Source: Amia ocellicauda
Lineage: Eukaryota; Chordata; Actinopteri; Amiiformes; Amiidae
Assembly: GCF_036373705.1 (NCBI RefSeq)
Contig: NC_089856.1
Location: forward strand, 27,490,798-27,554,797
DNA: 64,000 nt
Reading direction: 5' to 3'
This document shows, in pieces, positions 61,324 to 64,000 of the stretch. Each line of letters starts with the position of its first letter. Position 1 is the stretch's first letter. Under the pieces are notes generated by a model. It was not told the DNA's origin. It made no database searches and saw only the letters and a list, made by a program, of their open reading frames with translations. The translations under genes and the position numbers were made by a program.

Positions 61324-61450
61324 GTAGGGCTGGGCAATATGACCTAAAAATAATATCTCAATATTTTTAGATGTTTGCGCGATACACAATATTTATCTCG
61401 ATATGTATTATTTTTCTCAAAACAAGCTACAAAATAAGACCAAAGACATT
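61324..61450. mobile_element. hAT-like fragment (AGGGCTGGGCAATATGACC edge)
   Basis: The edge and the following ATATCTCAATATTTTT / CGATACACAATATTTATCTC words match a hAT-type repeat common in fish. The right end is not seen, so this is a fragment. Confidence 0.5.
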
Positions 61451-62103
61451 ATAATTCAAACAACAACTATTTCTTTAATCATTACATATGCAAAACTAAC
61501 AAATAACTCTTGCCAGGCTGTCATGGTAAATATGATTTTACAGGTGTTCTGCATGATACAGTAATGCAATTAACATCCTATCATGCTCTGTGGCATGTAT
61601 AAAAATGCTGAGCAGGCCCAGTTGACCTCGATTTTGGATCAAGATGGTAGTGCATAAACCCCTCATTACAACAACAATGCACATTTGAGAGTTCAGTGGT
61701 GATATAACCTTAGGCAGTGGTCTACAGAGATATATGGTCTACAGAGTGATATGGTCAGATATATGGTCACCATATTCTCGAGAAGTCGACTGTATGTGTG
61801 GCGTTAACCAAGAGAACAGTCTGAATAAAATCTGTTAAGTGAGCATACCTCAACTTTCAAAATAGTGCAAGGCTAAATTTAGTGTGTGTGTGTGTGAAGA
61901 GCTGGGGGTGGGTGGGCGGGGGATCTATATTGATAAGCTGGGGTGGGGAATCTGTACTGAAGAGCTGGGGGGGGGGTGATTGCGTATTGTCGGGGGTATT
62001 TGAAAGAGAGCACAAACAACACACACACAAATCGTGTGCTATGAAATAAATCATAATTATAATAATACTATATATGTTGTTATGTGACCATAAATAATAC
62101 TGT

Positions 62104-62105
<2 letters not shown>
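61451..62105. other. Intergenic with G-rich GGGGGTG runs
   Basis: 61880-62010 has repeated AGCTGGGGTGG-type units. A (TA)n tract (62110-62152) then abuts the Tc1 copy. Confidence 0.4.
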
Positions 62106-62152
<47 letters not shown>

Positions 62153-62155
<3 letters not shown>

Positions 62156-63605
62156 TGATCAGCCATAACATTATCACCACTGACAGGTGAAGTGAATAAC
62201 ACTGATAATCTCGTTATCATGGCACCTGTCAGTGGGTGGGATATATTAGGCAGCAAGTGAACATTTTGTCCTCAAAGTTGATGTGTTAGAACCAGGAAAA
62301 ATGGGCAAGCATAAGGATCTGAGCGACTTTGACAAGGGCCAAATTGTGATGGCTAGACGACTGGGTCAGAGCATCTCCAAAACTGCAGCTCTTGTGGGGT
62401 GTTCCCGGTCTGCAGTGGTCAGTACCTATCAAAAGTGGTCCAAGGAAGGAAAAGCGGTGAACCGGCGACAGGGTCAAGGGCGGCCAAGGCTCATTGATGC
62501 ACGTGGGGAGCGAAGGCTGGCCAGTGTGGTCTGATCCAACAGACGAGCTACTGTAGGTCAAATTGCTAAAAAAGTTCATGCTGGTTCTGATAGAAAGGCG
62601 TCAGAACACACAGTGCATCGCAGTTTGTTGCGTATGGGGCTGCGTCAGACCAGTCAGGGTGCCCATGCTGACCCCTGTCCACTGCCGAAAGCGCCTACAA
62701 TGGGCACGTGAGCATCAGAACTGGACCACGGAGCAATGGATGAAAGTGGCCTGGTCTGATGAATCACGAGTTCAAGCTGTTCACTTGGCCTCCAAATTCC
62801 CCAGATCTCAATCCAATCGAGCATCTGTGGGATGTGCTGGCCAATCAAGTCCGATCCATGGAGGCCCCACCTCGCAAGTTACAGGACTTAAAGGATCTGC
62901 TGCTATCGTCTTGGTGCCAGATACCACAGCACACCTTCAGAGGTCTAGTGGAGTCCATGCCTCGACGGGTCAGGGCTGTTTTGGCGGCAAAATGGGGACT
63001 GTTAAGGTACAACGCTTCAGGTGAAGCAACCCTTCAGATCCCAGTGAATCAGGCAGTCAGGCCAGTCAGCGTTTCAGCTACAGGGGAGACTGTTCAGCAG
63101 GAGACAAGCGCTTGGGAAGAAAAATGCACAGACACAGAAGTAGTCCGTTCGTTTATCTTCAGTTTATTGAAAGTTTCACACAGCCTTTATACAGTCTAAA
63201 AAACAATACGTTACATAACATAAAGTAAAAAAAAAAAAAAAGTTTTGCAGTGTTCCCACAAGCAGGTGCACATGTCATGCCTCGTGGGAATGTTATTGTC
63301 CGAGGATGTGCAACACATAATATATTTGTGGCAAAAAAGGGGGAATAACTGTGCGAATAACATGTTTTGTGTATGCCACAGCTGCAGGGATTACAAGCAG
63401 TTCTGTGGGTTACAATAATAAGTACAAATATGAAAGCTAAAACCAGGCAGTACACTAGAACAAACCTTAAACTACTTCTATATATATACACCGTACATCA
63501 GAAGCAGCACGTCAACACAGTTTACATAAAAATGAAACAAAAGAAACCCTCGCAGGGACCTACACAATATTAGGCAGGTGGTCATAATGTTATGGCTGAT
63601 CGGTG
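62153..63605 (+). mobile_element. Internally deleted Tc1-like element, copy 2
   Basis: Same family as 36531-37374, with the left end CACTGATCAGCCATAACATT and TA on both sides. The N-terminal transposase part is open from 62283 to 62534 ('[20 protein letters not shown]' and '[17 protein letters not shown]'). The end '[20 protein letters not shown]' is at 62774-62840. The middle is deleted at the same place as in copy 1. An LTR interrupts it at 63000-63554. Confidence 0.88.
63000..63554 (-). repeat. Solo LTR nested in the Tc1 copy
   Basis: A 555-bp insertion from TG to CA flanked by a perfect 5-bp duplication GGGAC (62995-62999 and 63555-63559). On the minus strand it has a TATA-like CTGTATAAAGG (about 63200) followed by AATAAA (about 63172), so it is transcribed right to left. 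No internal retroviral region remains. Confidence 0.85.
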
Positions 63606-64000
63606 TATATACAGTATTATTTACGGTCACATAACAACAACAACAATAGTATAGATTCAGGTAGTTTTACCACATCCGGGTTTATAGTGGTGCATTTAAC
63701 ATCTGTCCTTGCTAGACAGGTACATTTCCTCGCTATGACAATCGAGTTTTGATTTTTTCTGCTACAGCACTCTATAATGTGATAACACAAATTATTGTTG
63801 TTACTATTACAATAACAAAAAAACTGTGTTGCACCACTTCATCCACCTTAATAAAACATTCTGCATTTTTTACATTGCTTTTAAATGTATTAAAATGTCT
63901 TAAAGGTTTCATAGGCAAGGCAGGGGGGCAATCGCATATTGTCAGTGTGCCTGCAAATCAGGTATAGCTGTGGCGAACGAGAGAGGGGTGGAACATGTGC
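63606..64000. other. Intergenic, no gene recognised
   Basis: AT-rich, with only short frames and no family motif. Confidence 0.4.

Overview
This is a eukaryotic window from a ray-finned fish, not a bacterial one. The coding sequence that can be read is split into short exons with GT/AG borders. Repeats fill much of the rest: Tc1/mariner, hAT, Ty3/gypsy, DIRS, L2 and RTE LINEs, a tRNA-derived SINE and many microsatellites. The lineage within ray-finned fishes cannot be fixed from the sequence; the mix of repeats would suit a sturgeon, gar or bowfin as well as a teleost.

The core of the window (about 9.2 to 48 kb) is a cluster of small CC chemokine genes, each with four exons. Two intact genes on the minus strand (9281-10827 and 17022-18419) and a broken one (25580-26777) are followed by three intact genes on the plus strand (32694-34488, 41536-42854, 45387-47951). 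All introns fall in the same phases. The predicted proteins are 94 to 112 residues with a signal peptide, the adjacent CC pair, a CxI(D/E)AI-type third cysteine and a fourth cysteine at a W- or K-rich helix start. They resemble the CCL19/20/21/25 type more than the CCL3/4/5 type, but no orthologue is assigned. TATA boxes lie at the expected distance, and the 32.7 kb gene has a palindromic NF-kB-like site just upstream of its TATA box. Between the two gene orientations (26.8-30.7 kb) lie degenerate duplicated blocks, apparently scars of the tandem duplications that built the cluster.

Inside the cluster interval lies a second kind of gene: a two-exon minus-strand gene (35856-38162) for a small coiled-coil plus BEN-domain protein. 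A deleted Tc1 copy sits in its intron.

The flanks are mobile DNA. At 0.5-7.9 kb are an L2 3' end, a dead Ty3/gypsy element with integrase placed before reverse transcriptase (Gmr1-like order), a hAT transposase remnant, a DIRS tyrosine-recombinase remnant, an L2 LINE end and a 51-bp inverted repeat. At 12.2-13.4 kb is an apparently intact Tc1/mariner element with perfect 29-bp ends and DD36E spacing (Incomer-like). At 13.4-16.3 kb are RTE LINE and IS630-like remnants, and at 23.1-24.5 kb another dead Tc1. At 52-57 kb are LINE ends, a hAT MITE with target duplication, and an LTR element that carries only a gag-like frame with a CCHC knuckle and 72-bp proline-rich repeats. At 60-63.6 kb are a solo LTR, a hAT fragment, and a deleted Tc1 copy with another solo LTR nested inside it.

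No tRNA, rRNA or CRISPR was seen. Exon calls rest on reading splice sites and family motifs by eye; no alignment or expression data were available.
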